48,551 nt of DNA from Chitinophagales bacterium (GCA_041392475.1 JAWKLZ010000005.1:1-48551), one strand, 5' to 3'; counted from the stretch's first letter, positions 25,934 through 35,872 are shown. Numbers and translations are program-made. Notes: generated by a model from the letters alone, not told the origin.

Positions 25934-27712
25934 TTATTTGAAAATAGAAGGTAATAAAAAGTAAACAGCAGTCCCTTCTCCTTCCCTAGATTGCAGCCCA
26001 ATTTCTCCATTGTAAAGAGATACAATTTTCTTACAAATAGCCAAGCCTATACCTGTTCCTTCATAACTTTGCTTGTGTAATCTTTGAAAAATGCGAAATA
26101 TTTTTTGTTGTTGTTCTGCTTCAATTCCAATACCATTGTCTCTGACTTCAATGTACTGACGGTTGCGTTTTTGATAGGTATGAATATAGATATGACAAAG
26201 GCGATTGGGATCACTAAATTTCAATGAATTTTCAATCAATTGAGTCATCAGCCATTGAAAATGTTTGGGTTCGATACTCATAGTAGGCAATATATCTATC
26301 TGAACCTTCGCTTTTGCAGCGTCTATTTTGGGTTGTAATTGTGTCAATATTTTTTGAAGGGTTTCATTAGTATCAATTTGCACAACTTTTGCTTCGTTCA
26401 ATGACAAAGTAGTGTATTTCAGAAGGTCTTCCAGTAATTTGTGCATATAATTTGCTCCTCCTTCAATGTATTGCAACAGTTCTAACACTTCTTCATTGAG
26501 TTGTTCTTTGTATTTTGAACTCAACAAAGTCGAAAATCCAGTGATGTTGCAAAGAGGTTCTTTTAGATCATGTGCCACAATAAAAGCATATTGTTTCAAC
26601 TCCCTGTTATACTGTTGTAATCGTTGATTTTGCTCTTCAATTTTAATATGCCTTTCTACCAATACATCCATTTCTTCTTCTTGCTTGCTTAGAATCGCCT
26701 GAACTTTCTCCTTCTGTTCGGGGTAAAAATACTGTGATTGAAGCTGAATGAGTTGATCTTGATAATCTATACAATTCTCCCACCATTTTCTTTCTTTACA
26801 GTATTGTATAATGATTTCCAATACTTCTTTCTCTTCCACTATATGTTGGTGCTCACGAGCATTCAAAAGGGACTTTTGGAATGATTGGTAGGCATCATCA
26901 TATTTCTGCTGACCAAGATAGGCTTTTCCTAACAAACGAAGACAGACACTGATGCGTTTCAACTGCTTGAGTTGGATATTAAAATCAATAGCTTGTCGTA
27001 AATAAAGCACTGCATTATCATACTGTTTTTGCGCCAAACTCACCTCTCCAAAGTTTTCAAAACAAGCTGCTTTTTTATCCATATACAACTCGCTGTCACC
27101 CATTACCTCCAACGATTTAAGGTAATAAGGTGTCGCTTCTTCATATCTCTCCAGACACTGCAATGTTACACCGATGTTGATATACGTATTTAATTTATTT
27201 TTTTCTTCAAAACCCTCTGCACGCTCCATTGTTTTTTGGTAAAACTTCAATGCTTTTTCATATTTTCCTTGCTCAAAAAAAGCTGTTCCAATATTGGAGT
27301 AAATAAAACATTCCTGTCCTTCGGTATGTAAACTCAAGGCTTTGAATAGAAAATGTAGCGCATTGCTGTGTTTGTTTCTTCGGAGATTTAGTAGCCCCAA
27401 ATTGCTGTAAACATGTGCGGTAAATTCGTCTTTACCCAGTTCTTCTGCCACTTTAAGCGCACGGATATACTGTTTTTCTGCCTTTTGATACTGCTCCAAA
27501 CGGTGCCAATAAAAACCCCATTTAATCGTTAAACGAAACAGATTTTTTTTATCATTCGACTGTTTAGACAGTGCAATGGCTTCTTTTACCAGCACTTCAA
27601 TATTAGATGGTATCTCATTGATACCCTTATCCAATAAGGCTAAGGCATGGTCTAATATAGAAAGATTTGATATTTTGGGATCAATAGTGTTTTCGCTTAC
27701 AGCGGCTATCAT
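25934..27712 (-). CDS. Soluble TPR-containing sensor histidine kinase
   Basis: A 592-residue histidine kinase without signal peptide or membrane helix. About six TPR units span residues 55-300, with family positions such as A-x-x-Y-x-x-A-L and Y-x-x-A-x-x-F-x-x-A. A coiled coil (about 345-375) leads into the HisKA dimerisation domain with phospho-acceptor H381 in V-A-H-D-L-K-E-P-L. The HATPase domain has the N-box (I-E-N-S-L-K-F-S), the G1 box (D-N-G-I-G-I) and the G2 box (G-T-G-I-G-L-A-I). Most TPR kinases of this phylum have a membrane segment; this one should sense a cytoplasmic partner. No response regulator is adjacent, so its partner is unknown. guaA lies 93 bases downstream with its own promoter. 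Confidence 0.92.
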   Translation of the reverse strand: MIAAVSENTIDPKISNLSILDHALALLDKGINEIPSNIEVLVKEAIALSKQSNDKKNLFRLTIKWGFYWHRLEQYQKAEKQYIRALKVAEELGKDEFTAHVYSNLGLLNLRRNKHSNALHFLFKALSLHTEGQECFIYSNIGTAFFEQGKYEKALKFYQKTMERAEGFEEKNKLNTYINIGVTLQCLERYEEATPYYLKSLEVMGDSELYMDKKAACFENFGEVSLAQKQYDNAVLYLRQAIDFNIQLKQLKRISVCLRLLGKAYLGQQKYDDAYQSFQKSLLNAREHQHIVEEKEVLEIIIQYCKERKWWENCIDYQDQLIQLQSQYFYPEQKEKVQAILSKQEEEMDVLVERHIKIEEQNQRLQQYNRELKQYAFIVAHDLKEPLCNITGFSTLLSSKYKEQLNEEVLELLQYIEGGANYMHKLLEDLLKYTTLSLNEAKVVQIDTNETLQKILTQLQPKIDAAKAKVQIDILPTMSIEPKHFQWLMTQLIENSLKFSDPNRLCHIYIHTYQKRNRQYIEVRDNGIGIEAEQQQKIFRIFQRLHKQSYEGTGIGLAICKKIVSLYNGEIGLQSREGEGTAVYFLLPSIFK

Positions 27713-27806
27713 AAGTATTCATTTGGGTGTGGTTCTCTTTTTTACGAACTTGAATCAAATAAGTTTTTAATTTTGATTTAGTACTTAAATTTTTCCACCA
27801 TTATTG

Positions 27807-29429
27807 CTAACCATGCTGCTTCAATTCTCCTTCAATTGTCAGTACATGCTTCTTCAATTTTGCATCCTTTTTCACCAAAAAGCCCACACCCAATAACCAA
27901 ATCTCCTTGTCCAAACCTTCAAAAGATTCGTAATATTTGAGTTGGTCAATTTGGTTGATGGCTTGCTTTAACAAATAATCCATTGTTCCTTTTTCACCAT
28001 ATTTGAATTCGATGATGTAAATTTTCTTGCCCAAATCTAAGGTGCAGTCAATTCGCCCTTTATCTGTTGCATCCTCCAAATTAGGGCGCACACCTAACAG
28101 TGTCATTACCAAATAAAACAAACCGTGGTAGTAGGCTTCACTTGCTTTATTGCGATGTTGATAGGGCAATGCACCAAAAAGTGAGCGAAGGAGCGTTAAG
28201 AATCCCTCTTTATCATTTGCTTCCAAAGCAGTTCTCAATTTGATTGCTTTGTAATGAATAGAATTGGTCGTATCTGCTGAAAAAGCACTCAAAATAAAGG
28301 CGTTGAAGGAATGTCGGACTTCATAATTGGGGTAAGTCAAAGTATATAAATCTCCTATCTCTGTTTCCAAAAGGTCTGTCACTGTCAAATAACCTGTTTC
28401 AAACAATAGTTTCTCCAAAGGAATTTTCTGCTCTAAATCATAACTACTGTCTAAACCAACTGCTTCCTTATTTTCAAACTCCTCCATCGTAGGAGCCTTT
28501 TCCCTTTCTTTAGAGTATTTCTCTTTAATCAATTCCATCAAAATAGTGGGTGTACCCGTTTCAAACCAATAGTTTTTGAACTTTAAATCCTTGAAAACAT
28601 TGACAATAGAATAGGGGTTGAATATTTTGTTCTTTGCCTCCCAAGAATAACCATCATACCAATATGTCAATTTCGCCAATAGTTCATCTTCACTTATTTT
28701 TTCCTCTTGAGCAAAGGCTGCAATATAGTCTCCAAAATAATCTTGTAAATCCACTGGAGTAAATCCCACAATGTTGTTGAATGGCTTCAACAAACTCACA
28801 TCTTTCATTAGGTTTATGACCGAAAAGATAGACATTTTGGCAAATTTAGAAATACCTGTCAAAAACACGAATTTGATTTCGTTGTTACGAGCTTTTAAAA
28901 TACTGTAAAAATCTCGCAATGAATTTTGGTATTTCGTAGCCAACTCTAAATCAGCAATATGTCGAGCAATTGGAGCATCGTATTCATCCACCAAAATCAC
29001 CAACTCTTTACCCGTTTTGTCATATACATCTAAAATCAAATTTCTTATTTTGCTCAGATAATGAGAAGACGTAAGACTTATATCATACCTTTCCCCAAAT
29101 CGATCTAAGATACTTGACATTTGTTCTTCAAATAATTCAAGCGATTTATAATTCAAATCTCCAAAATCAATCCGAAGCACAGGATATTCCTTCCATTCTA
29201 TTTTATCTTCAATCCAAAGCCCTTTGAACAATTCCTTTTTGCCTTGAAATAAAGCCTCCAAAGTACTAATCAACAAAGATTTTCCAAACCTTCGAGGGCG
29301 AGATAAAAATACATACGAACTGTAATTGATTAAATCATATATCTCCTTAGTTTTGTCCACATAAACATATCCTTCCTCAATCATTTGGGGAAAACTCGAC
29401 TTAGCTAAAGGTAATTTTTTCATCTGCAT
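27807..29429 (-). CDS. AAA-ATPase-like protein with C-terminal PD-(D/E)XK nuclease domain
   Basis: A 540-residue protein of the AAA-ATPase-like / PDDEXK_9 two-domain family, common and often multi-copy in Bacteroidota. The N-terminal ATPase has a variant P-loop R-P-R-R-F-G-K-S (about 44-51) and Walker B L-V-I-L-V-D-E-Y-D. The C-terminal part shows G-R-I-D-C-T-L-D-L, then I-I-E-F-K-Y (E-x-K) and A-I-N-Q-I, the PD-(D/E)XK core. Biological roles are mostly unproven. Proposed roles include a mobile-element or defence function. The start is the ATG at 29429; a TTG one codon earlier and an ATG at 29423 are alternatives. It sits between a histidine kinase and a nuclease-helicase, all on the minus strand but widely spaced. 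Confidence 0.87.
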   Translation of the reverse strand: MQMKKLPLAKSSFPQMIEEGYVYVDKTKEIYDLINYSSYVFLSRPRRFGKSLLISTLEALFQGKKELFKGLWIEDKIEWKEYPVLRIDFGDLNYKSLELFEEQMSSILDRFGERYDISLTSSHYLSKIRNLILDVYDKTGKELVILVDEYDAPIARHIADLELATKYQNSLRDFYSILKARNNEIKFVFLTGISKFAKMSIFSVINLMKDVSLLKPFNNIVGFTPVDLQDYFGDYIAAFAQEEKISEDELLAKLTYWYDGYSWEAKNKIFNPYSIVNVFKDLKFKNYWFETGTPTILMELIKEKYSKEREKAPTMEEFENKEAVGLDSSYDLEQKIPLEKLLFETGYLTVTDLLETEIGDLYTLTYPNYEVRHSFNAFILSAFSADTTNSIHYKAIKLRTALEANDKEGFLTLLRSLFGALPYQHRNKASEAYYHGLFYLVMTLLGVRPNLEDATDKGRIDCTLDLGKKIYIIEFKYGEKGTMDYLLKQAINQIDQLKYYESFEGLDKEIWLLGVGFLVKKDAKLKKHVLTIEGELKQHG

Positions 29430-29697
29430 CAATTGGATTCAATCTATATTGTGTTAATGCTTGTGTGAAGATAAAGGTTTCTTTATACTAAGAAAACCTG
29501 TATCCAAAAAGGGAGGTGTGGTGAAGGTAAGGGATAGAAAAAACCGTATATTGGCAACAGAGCGAATATTATTAACTCACTAAACAATCATCTCAAAATA
29601 ATATTTAATATTACAACACTGAAAAATGATGTGTTACTGCAATTAGAATCAAAAATAAGAAACCCTTACCCCTCATAAAATATCAATCCACCAATCA

Positions 29698-32600
29698 CTA
29701 CCCTACCGACTTCGGCACCGCAAAAACCAAGTTCCGCCCCTTATAATGCTCCACCAACTGCCGATAAATCGGACTATGCTCCAATACATCCGTATTTCCA
29801 ATCAAAATCAAATGGTCTTGCGCCCTCGTCAAGGTCACATTCAAGCGTTTGTCCACCGTTTTGTCCTCATTCAAGACAGGTAAATAGCGCAATTGGGAAA
29901 AATCATTCACTGCAAAAGAAACAATAATAATCCGCTTTTGACCACCTTGATACCGCTCTACCGTATCCACCGTAATGTCTTGATAATCTTCGTCATCCAA
30001 CTGTCGTCTAATTTCTGCAATTTGCGAACGGTACGGCGTGATTACCCCAATCGCATCCTTCAAATCTTCGGGCGCAAACAAAGGTGCAAGCTGATTCAAC
30101 AACCATTTCACCGTTTTTGCCTCCTGCACATTTCGGTTGCGTTCAGGCTCGGTATTCGTTTTGATGAAAATACTTCTATGCAACTGCAATATTTTCAGAA
30201 ACTTGGGCGCACCTTCTATATTTTCCAAATAGTCGGGTATAGCGGCTTCCTGTTCGGGCAAAAAGTTCTTCAATTCCCCATTGTAAAAATATTGGTTTGG
30301 AAACGCCACGATTTGTTCGTGCATTCGCCCCTGATAATCCAACATTCCATAAGCATCCAACCAACCCATTTTTTTGCAGCGCTTCACCAACCGTTCAAAC
30401 AAGGAATCCGACAAACGCTTCAATTCAATCTCATGCAAAATCTCCTTGTCCGTCACCGATGTATCTGCATTTTGCAGCACAATAGCAGGCAATTGTTTTT
30501 CGTCTCCAATCAAAATAAACTTGTCTGTATTCCCCAAAATGCCCACAATTTGCGGCTCCAACAACTGCGAAGCCTCATCCACAATTGCCGTAATTTTGAA
30601 CTTATCCCCTTGCACAGCCGAGTTAGTGCCTTTTTTGACCTCCAAAAAATGCCGCAATTCACTGCTACGTTGATAAGTCAAAACGGTGGTAATGAATACC
30701 CTACAACTTTCAATGGATTCCTTCAATACCTTCAAACTGTTCGCCTTGGCAAACTTCGACAAAACTACATCGGGATGTTCGGTAGAGTGGGCAAAACCCA
30801 ATCTAAAGAATTTGGGCGTGTCGGGAATTTCTTTGATTGCGGCACACATTTCGTCCACCGCACGGTTGGTAAATGCCAGCAAAAGGATTTTCTCTTTCGG
30901 GTCTTTCAACAGTTGTTCCACCAGATTTTTGAGCATGACCTTCGTCTTGCCCGTACCAGGAGGCCCTTGCAGTAAGAAGTAATCCTTTGCAGCCAAGGCC
31001 TTCTGAACCAGTTTGTTTTGACTTTCCTTCAATTCTGGAAAACTAATGTCGGGCAGTTCCCCAAACCTCGGTTGACGAGTACCCAAAAGCAGTTCTTTTT
31101 TGAAGGGCATAAGGTTCAAAAACTGCTGCAAAAGTTGATACATCGCATCATAGCTCATATTCGTCGACTCCGTTTCAACCGCCCAAAAGTCATGCACTGC
31201 AAAATGATCACCCTTCACATGCACATTCACAGGACTAAATGCCAAGCGGTCTTTACCCACTTTTTTGATGGTCGCTTTTAGAATTTGGTGACGGGTCGGC
31301 TGCAATGATCCATCCGATTCTTGCGGATACAACAGCACAAAATCACCTACTCGAAAACGAGAAACTTCCAGCGTGTTTTCGGTCTTATTGAAGTGAACCT
31401 CCACGATTCCCGCATCGGTTTCTTCAATGTGTGTGTATTGCAGAAAAGCCAAAACACCATACTCTTGTTCTTTGACTTTCAAAGGTTTGTTCCACAAAGC
31501 TGCAAAACCATTATTGCCTTTTCCCTGTCTTTCACCAATTTTAGCTGTTCGGTGTTCTCTCGCAATGAAACCCACAAACTCATAAAAATAGGTCAGTTCC
31601 AAGGTCTGTGAACTGTCCAAGGTTTGCCGAAAATTGCGGATTTTGTTCTTTTCAGTTTCCCACAGTGATTGCTGCATAAAGCTCTCCAATCGAAGTAGTT
31701 GAATTACCTGTTGTGGATGATTACTCAATTGGTATTCATACGTCACCATCGCATTGCGGAGCTTCAATAGGCGGCGTTTGGAAGGAACATCGTTGGGAAC
31801 GTTGCGGAGTGGGTTTTGGTCTTTGAGTGAACTCGAATAGAGGATGTAACTCACGCCCGTATGTTTGGGATCAATGGTGTCGAGCAAGAGATTGTACGCC
31901 ACCGCTTGCAGAGAATCCTTGTAATCCACATTTCGCCCACGTTGAAGCGGATCTTTACTCGTTTTAAGCTCAATCACATCTTTCCGATTCGGTTCGTCTG
32001 CATAGCTGACCAACATATCCAAACGTCCACGTATCCCAAATTTGTCGGACAAAAAGGTAGGCTCAAAAGACAGTTCCTTGGTTCTCAGTTGTTGAACGGC
32101 CTTTGTTTGCAGGGTTGCAAAGTGGTATTCGGTTTCGAGACGCAGTTTTTTGTAGTCGTCGTTGGTGAAAATGAGTGAATAGGTCGGCTTGTTTTGGATG
32201 TATTCCGAAAACAAATCCATCAACGGAGGCGCAGGATTTCCCGACATCACCTCATCCAAATAGTTGTTCACGATACTACCCCGCATGAAATAATAGTTGG
32301 TGGGGGTTCCTGCAAATTTTGCCAAAATCATCATCAGCGCATTTACCCCTTCTCGCAGGCTGCAATTCGCCATTGAAGTAGCATCTATCAAAAAATCGGG
32401 GTCGAGTGTCACCAAACTTTCTCGGCTAATCGCATAAATCGGTTCGGTTGTTTGGAAGCTGCTTTCTTCGATGTCGAGGTGCGTGAAATGAATGCGGGCA
32501 TATTCCCAAACGAGCGAATGTAGATAGGTAAATTCTTCCCACAAATAGATGTTTACCTTCCCGTATTCTTGTGAGGCACAGGTGAGTTGAAAATAACGTC

Positions 32601-33117
32601 TATCGTTTTTGGCAGTCTGCAATTCGCCAATCTCCAAAACCATTCCTTGTAGGTAGTCAATGTGTTCGACCTTCACAAAAACGGGAATTTTCTTGGCATC
32701 GGCATGAAAGTCCTCATAAATTTCCTCCAAAACCGTAGGCACAGCCGTTTCCGAAAAATGCGCTATCAAATGACTCAAAGTGAGGATTCCCTGTTGAAGG
32801 TCACCATAGTCCAAATCGTCTTCTTTCTGCTTGTTGTTATTGACTTGCGTGCTGACATATCCCCATATCCTAAGGTTTTTCTCCAAACCTTCGGGCAGGT
32901 CAAACTGATCCATCACGACCACCGAACGCTCGTAGTCCGAACTGAATACCTGCGGCTGATTTTCTGTTAATTGCATCAACAACTCGTGGTACAACTGTGT
33001 CATTTCGACTATCAGTTCTACTTTGGGTAGCTTTTTTTGGAAGGTGGCGTAGAGGTAGGTGTAGTAGGAATGGGCGATTTGGGGGGTGATTAGTAGGGAG
33101 TTTTTTGAAGTGGTCAT
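29698..33117 (-). CDS. Dna2-like protein: Cas4/RecB-type nuclease fused to SF1 helicase
   Basis: A 1139-residue fusion. Residues about 275-415 form a PD-(D/E)XK nuclease with D367 in G-R-L-D-M-L, E383 and K385 in V-I-E-L-K-T-S-K, and Q404-Y408 in Q-A-V-A-Y. The usual upstream His reads Asn (R-G-S-I-V-N-N-Y). The iron-sulfur cysteines of Dna2/Cas4 are not seen. From about 690 follows an SF1 helicase: Q699, Walker A G-P-P-G-T-G-K-T (717-724), Walker B D-E-A-S (846-849), G-D-E-K-Q-L-P (870-876) and late motifs V-E-R-Y-Q-G-G and N-V-T-L-T-R-A. About 350 N-terminal residues are of unknown fold. It may process DNA ends in repair or defence. It is transcribed alone or at most with distant neighbours. 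Confidence 0.9.
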   Translation of the reverse strand: MTTSKNSLLITPQIAHSYYTYLYATFQKKLPKVELIVEMTQLYHELLMQLTENQPQVFSSDYERSVVVMDQFDLPEGLEKNLRIWGYVSTQVNNNKQKEDDLDYGDLQQGILTLSHLIAHFSETAVPTVLEEIYEDFHADAKKIPVFVKVEHIDYLQGMVLEIGELQTAKNDRRYFQLTCASQEYGKVNIYLWEEFTYLHSLVWEYARIHFTHLDIEESSFQTTEPIYAISRESLVTLDPDFLIDATSMANCSLREGVNALMMILAKFAGTPTNYYFMRGSIVNNYLDEVMSGNPAPPLMDLFSEYIQNKPTYSLIFTNDDYKKLRLETEYHFATLQTKAVQQLRTKELSFEPTFLSDKFGIRGRLDMLVSYADEPNRKDVIELKTSKDPLQRGRNVDYKDSLQAVAYNLLLDTIDPKHTGVSYILYSSSLKDQNPLRNVPNDVPSKRRLLKLRNAMVTYEYQLSNHPQQVIQLLRLESFMQQSLWETEKNKIRNFRQTLDSSQTLELTYFYEFVGFIAREHRTAKIGERQGKGNNGFAALWNKPLKVKEQEYGVLAFLQYTHIEETDAGIVEVHFNKTENTLEVSRFRVGDFVLLYPQESDGSLQPTRHQILKATIKKVGKDRLAFSPVNVHVKGDHFAVHDFWAVETESTNMSYDAMYQLLQQFLNLMPFKKELLLGTRQPRFGELPDISFPELKESQNKLVQKALAAKDYFLLQGPPGTGKTKVMLKNLVEQLLKDPKEKILLLAFTNRAVDEMCAAIKEIPDTPKFFRLGFAHSTEHPDVVLSKFAKANSLKVLKESIESCRVFITTVLTYQRSSELRHFLEVKKGTNSAVQGDKFKITAIVDEASQLLEPQIVGILGNTDKFILIGDEKQLPAIVLQNADTSVTDKEILHEIELKRLSDSLFERLVKRCKKMGWLDAYGMLDYQGRMHEQIVAFPNQYFYNGELKNFLPEQEAAIPDYLENIEGAPKFLKILQLHRSIFIKTNTEPERNRNVQEAKTVKWLLNQLAPLFAPEDLKDAIGVITPYRSQIAEIRRQLDDEDYQDITVDTVERYQGGQKRIIIVSFAVNDFSQLRYLPVLNEDKTVDKRLNVTLTRAQDHLILIGNTDVLEHSPIYRQLVEHYKGRNLVFAVPKSVG

Positions 33118-33236
33118 TAATTTGTTTTTATGCTACTTGTATTTTTATCTTCAAAGATAGCACTTTTACTAAAACTACTTTTTCGTCTAAAAATCTAAGG
33201 TAAGGTTATTTTAGCCTTGTTCAAAACCATTCTATA

Positions 33237-33276
33237 CAAGAAAAGCCGAATTCCCTTTAAAGAGATATTCAGCTTC
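33237..33276 (-). terminator. Probable terminator of the T9SS-cargo gene
   Basis: A long imperfect palindrome (arms AAGCTGAAT-type and ATTCGGCTT-type on the minus strand, centred on TTTAAA) is followed there by TTTTCTTG. It begins about 22 bases past the stop at 33299. The stem has wobble pairs and mismatches, so confidence is moderate. Confidence 0.5.
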
Positions 33277-33298
33277 ACTCAAAATTATTTACTGTTTT

Positions 33299-34906
33299 CT
33301 ACCGATGAATCACCAAAGGCTTCACCATCCTTTCGCCCTTTTCTCCACTCCAATGCACATAATACAATCCATCCGCCAAAGCTTCAATGGGAACGGCTAA
33401 ACGCTGTTTTCCCTCCACGGTGATTGTTTGCTGCAATTGTCCATGCGTATTGTAAAACCGAAGTGTTCCTGTAGAAACTCTTGGCAATGTAATATTCACC
33501 TTGTCTTGACTTGGATTGGGGTACAAAGTCAATGCTACGTCATTCGATGGCGGTTCTTCAATGTCTGTGAATAAGGCATCTTTGTCAAATACTACTACAT
33601 AATGCTTCTTCATAATGTTGTCAAGTGGCCCCCAGGGAGATTGATATATAGTATCATGGTCTATACTAAACTGCACCATCATATCTCCAGTATGTAGTTC
33701 TTGAGCACGATACATGTTAATTCTCTTGTCTATCACTTCGTTCTCCAATGTCCAATTAGCTATCTCATGTATATTCCCTTCTTCGTCACATTTCCACAAA
33801 AAACCCTCTGTACCTTCTCTGACACCTGCCAACAAATAACCTTCTTCGGTTTGAAGACTCGAAGCATAGATAATTTTGTTGGAAGCATCTATATCGCTTC
33901 TCCACAAAAAATCTCCATTCTCATCAAATTTGCTGACATAGTAGGGCCTGTCGGAATCATAAGGAATGCTGCCTTGATTCAATCTGCCATAGACCATATA
34001 GCCCGAAGTGTTAGACACCACAAGGCTTGCTCCTATTCCCGACTGCTCTGTGATTAGCTTTCGCCATTCTACCTCTTTGGATTCATTGAGTTTCACCAAT
34101 TCTAAATAATTGGCAGGATTCTGGAAATCATCTACTTGAAATTCTTCTAGCAACAAAATATAGCCCCCTTCCTCTAAGTATTCAAACCCTCCGACTCTAT
34201 CTCGATAAATACCATCATCTTCGTTGAGAATGCGATTGCCTGTAATGAAAGTATGAGGTTGGGTCTCTATACATGTTGAATCAGCATGAACAAAACGCCA
34301 AACGCCCCTAGGGGTTATCTGTGTATTGGGAAACCCTTCTACAACAAGGAAGGAATTGTTGTTAGGATTGTGCGCTAAAGAAGCCATTGCGCCACCGTTA
34401 TTAACTACAAACGTTCCACCTACTTGCCAAGTAGGATTGTATCTCTCCAATACACTCCCATCTTCCATAGAGATGCGGCTGCGAAATAAATGCCCAGAAT
34501 AAACGCTTTGAAGTTCTGGGTTTCTCTCATAACCCACTAAGTCAAGTGTGTTGGGACTACTCTGATAGAGATAGGCAGGAAAAGAGGGAATGTTATCCGT
34601 TTTTTTGGTAATGACTTTACTCCAAATAACTTCACCCGTTTCTACTTCTATATTGAATATAATCCATCCTTCTGCAAGAGGCTGTTCATAAACAAGGTAT
34701 ATATTCTCATCTAAATCGAGTGTATAAGTTGGATATAACAAATTAGCCATTTTATTTCCAGTAAATGTGCTAAAGTCAGTGGATTCTGTTTTGTTTTGTG
34801 ACAGATGAAGCCATTTGATAGGAGTACCTGAAAAGTTGGGAAGGGATTGGGCATTTATTAGTAGAAAAAAATGTAGAATAACTATCGCATATAATATATT
34901 TTTCAT
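33299..34906 (-). CDS. Secreted protein with T9SS C-terminal sorting domain
   Basis: A 535-residue protein with a signal peptide (about 1-19, ...L-L-I-N-A-Q) and a type A T9SS C-terminal domain (about 460-535) whose landmarks are L-Y-P-N-P-S, then F-Y-N-T-H-G-Q and L-A-D-G-L-Y-Y-V-H-W. The T9SS recognises this domain, exports the protein across the outer membrane and usually removes the tag while attaching the protein to the surface. The body has repeated aromatic and Gly-Tyr-x-Leu strands (for example G-G-Y-I-L-L and G-Y-L-L-A-G), which recall beta-propeller-type secreted proteins of this phylum, but no enzyme motif was found. The function of the mature domain is unknown. Confidence 0.87.
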   Translation of the reverse strand: MKNILYAIVILHFFLLINAQSLPNFSGTPIKWLHLSQNKTESTDFSTFTGNKMANLLYPTYTLDLDENIYLVYEQPLAEGWIIFNIEVETGEVIWSKVITKKTDNIPSFPAYLYQSSPNTLDLVGYERNPELQSVYSGHLFRSRISMEDGSVLERYNPTWQVGGTFVVNNGGAMASLAHNPNNNSFLVVEGFPNTQITPRGVWRFVHADSTCIETQPHTFITGNRILNEDDGIYRDRVGGFEYLEEGGYILLLEEFQVDDFQNPANYLELVKLNESKEVEWRKLITEQSGIGASLVVSNTSGYMVYGRLNQGSIPYDSDRPYYVSKFDENGDFLWRSDIDASNKIIYASSLQTEEGYLLAGVREGTEGFLWKCDEEGNIHEIANWTLENEVIDKRINMYRAQELHTGDMMVQFSIDHDTIYQSPWGPLDNIMKKHYVVVFDKDALFTDIEEPPSNDVALTLYPNPSQDKVNITLPRVSTGTLRFYNTHGQLQQTITVEGKQRLAVPIEALADGLYYVHWSGEKGERMVKPLVIHR

Positions 34907-34921
34907 ATCATTGTAGTTTAA

Positions 34922-35704
34922 TTAAATCTTCTCCAAAAACTCCCCAACAATCACCTCCAATATACCAACAATTTTCTCCAATTCCGTCTTTTCAAAATAA
35001 CTAATTTCGTCAATATAAAGATGGTTGCCTTTCAATTGAAGAAACTGCCATTCCTTGCCAGAAGTAGCCACACCATATATAGTTGGATAAGCACTTTGGT
35101 GGTTTTCATTGAAGCGTTTAGCCGCTACCATTGCAGCCGCACACTGCCCCAAAGCCTCTTCAACATCTGCTTTTTTCGCTTCAACAATGGCAAAAACAGG
35201 AGCAGTGATGAGGTAAGTATCAGATTTATTGCAGAGCAGATAATCGCAATAACCCGTCAAACCTTTTGTTTTATCCACTTCAAATTTCTCTCCCGAAAAC
35301 AGCGTAAAAGCCGCTTTGTGACGTGCCACCATATTCACCAAAACTGGGAATACCATAGATTCAGACCTTGCTTTTTCTGACTTCAATGGCACTAATTTAT
35401 TCATTTCCAAGACTTGTAAAAGCAAATTATTGACTTTTAATGGGGGGACAGTTGTAAATAGTTCTGTGCGTACAATAGTCAGCTCAAGTTGTTCTTCTAC
35501 GTCTCGCAGCGAAAAATCCTGAAAACTTTTAGGCATAAAAATAGTGTCTGTTTGAACTTGTTCTTCAATCGTTTTTAGTAAATCATAAAACTCGTTTTTC
35601 TCCAATAATGCCATTAAATTCTTTACTTGTGTTGGGGATAAACTCAATTGAACTGAGTTTGATTCTTGTTTTTGTTGAACATCCAATGGTATTGTAGCAA
35701 TCAT
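34922..35704 (-). CDS. PD-(D/E)XK-like protein of unknown role
   Basis: A 260-residue soluble protein. Its C-terminal half carries a PD-(D/E)XK-like core: D in G-Y-C-D-Y-L-L, then E-x-K in F-A-I-V-E-A-K-K and, one helix later, a conserved-looking G-Q-C-A-A-A-M. This order matches restriction-type nuclease folds. The N-terminal 100 residues are helical with no family match. The start chosen is the ATG at 35704; an upstream reading adds 11 residues. It lies 15 bases downstream of nothing obvious on its own strand and 16 bases before the T9SS-cargo gene, with which it might share a transcript. Whether it cuts DNA is not shown. Confidence 0.7.
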   Translation of the reverse strand: MIATIPLDVQQKQESNSVQLSLSPTQVKNLMALLEKNEFYDLLKTIEEQVQTDTIFMPKSFQDFSLRDVEEQLELTIVRTELFTTVPPLKVNNLLLQVLEMNKLVPLKSEKARSESMVFPVLVNMVARHKAAFTLFSGEKFEVDKTKGLTGYCDYLLCNKSDTYLITAPVFAIVEAKKADVEEALGQCAAAMVAAKRFNENHQSAYPTIYGVATSGKEWQFLQLKGNHLYIDEISYFEKTELEKIVGILEVIVGEFLEKI

Positions 35705-35796
35705 AATATAACATCTTTTGTTGTTTAAAGATAACATTTTACCCTCTCAAAACAAAACCCCAAAAGAGCAACCCAAGTTCACTTTTCCCTTTTTTA

Positions 35797-35843
35797 GGTG
35801 AGAAATAAACTTTTCTCCCTAACTTCACCGTTTATTTGGTGAA
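35797..35843. promoter_or_regulatory. Cluster of interlocking inverted repeats before a small lipoprotein gene
   Basis: TTCACC (35824-35829) pairs with GGTGAA (35838-35843) around GTTTATTT (35830-35837). That loop is complementary to AAATAAAC (35803-35810), and GGTGA (35797-35801) is complementary to TCACC. As RNA this would allow a pseudoknot-like fold or alternative hairpins. As DNA it could be an operator. Confidence 0.35.
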
Positions 35844-35872
35844 ATCATCAAAATAGCAAAACAAGACATACC

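Noticed and set aside
29893..30975. Long plus-strand ORF (360 residues) opposite the nuclease-helicase gene
   Set aside because: It lies wholly inside a gene with clear helicase motifs, has a shadow-like composition and shows no domain.
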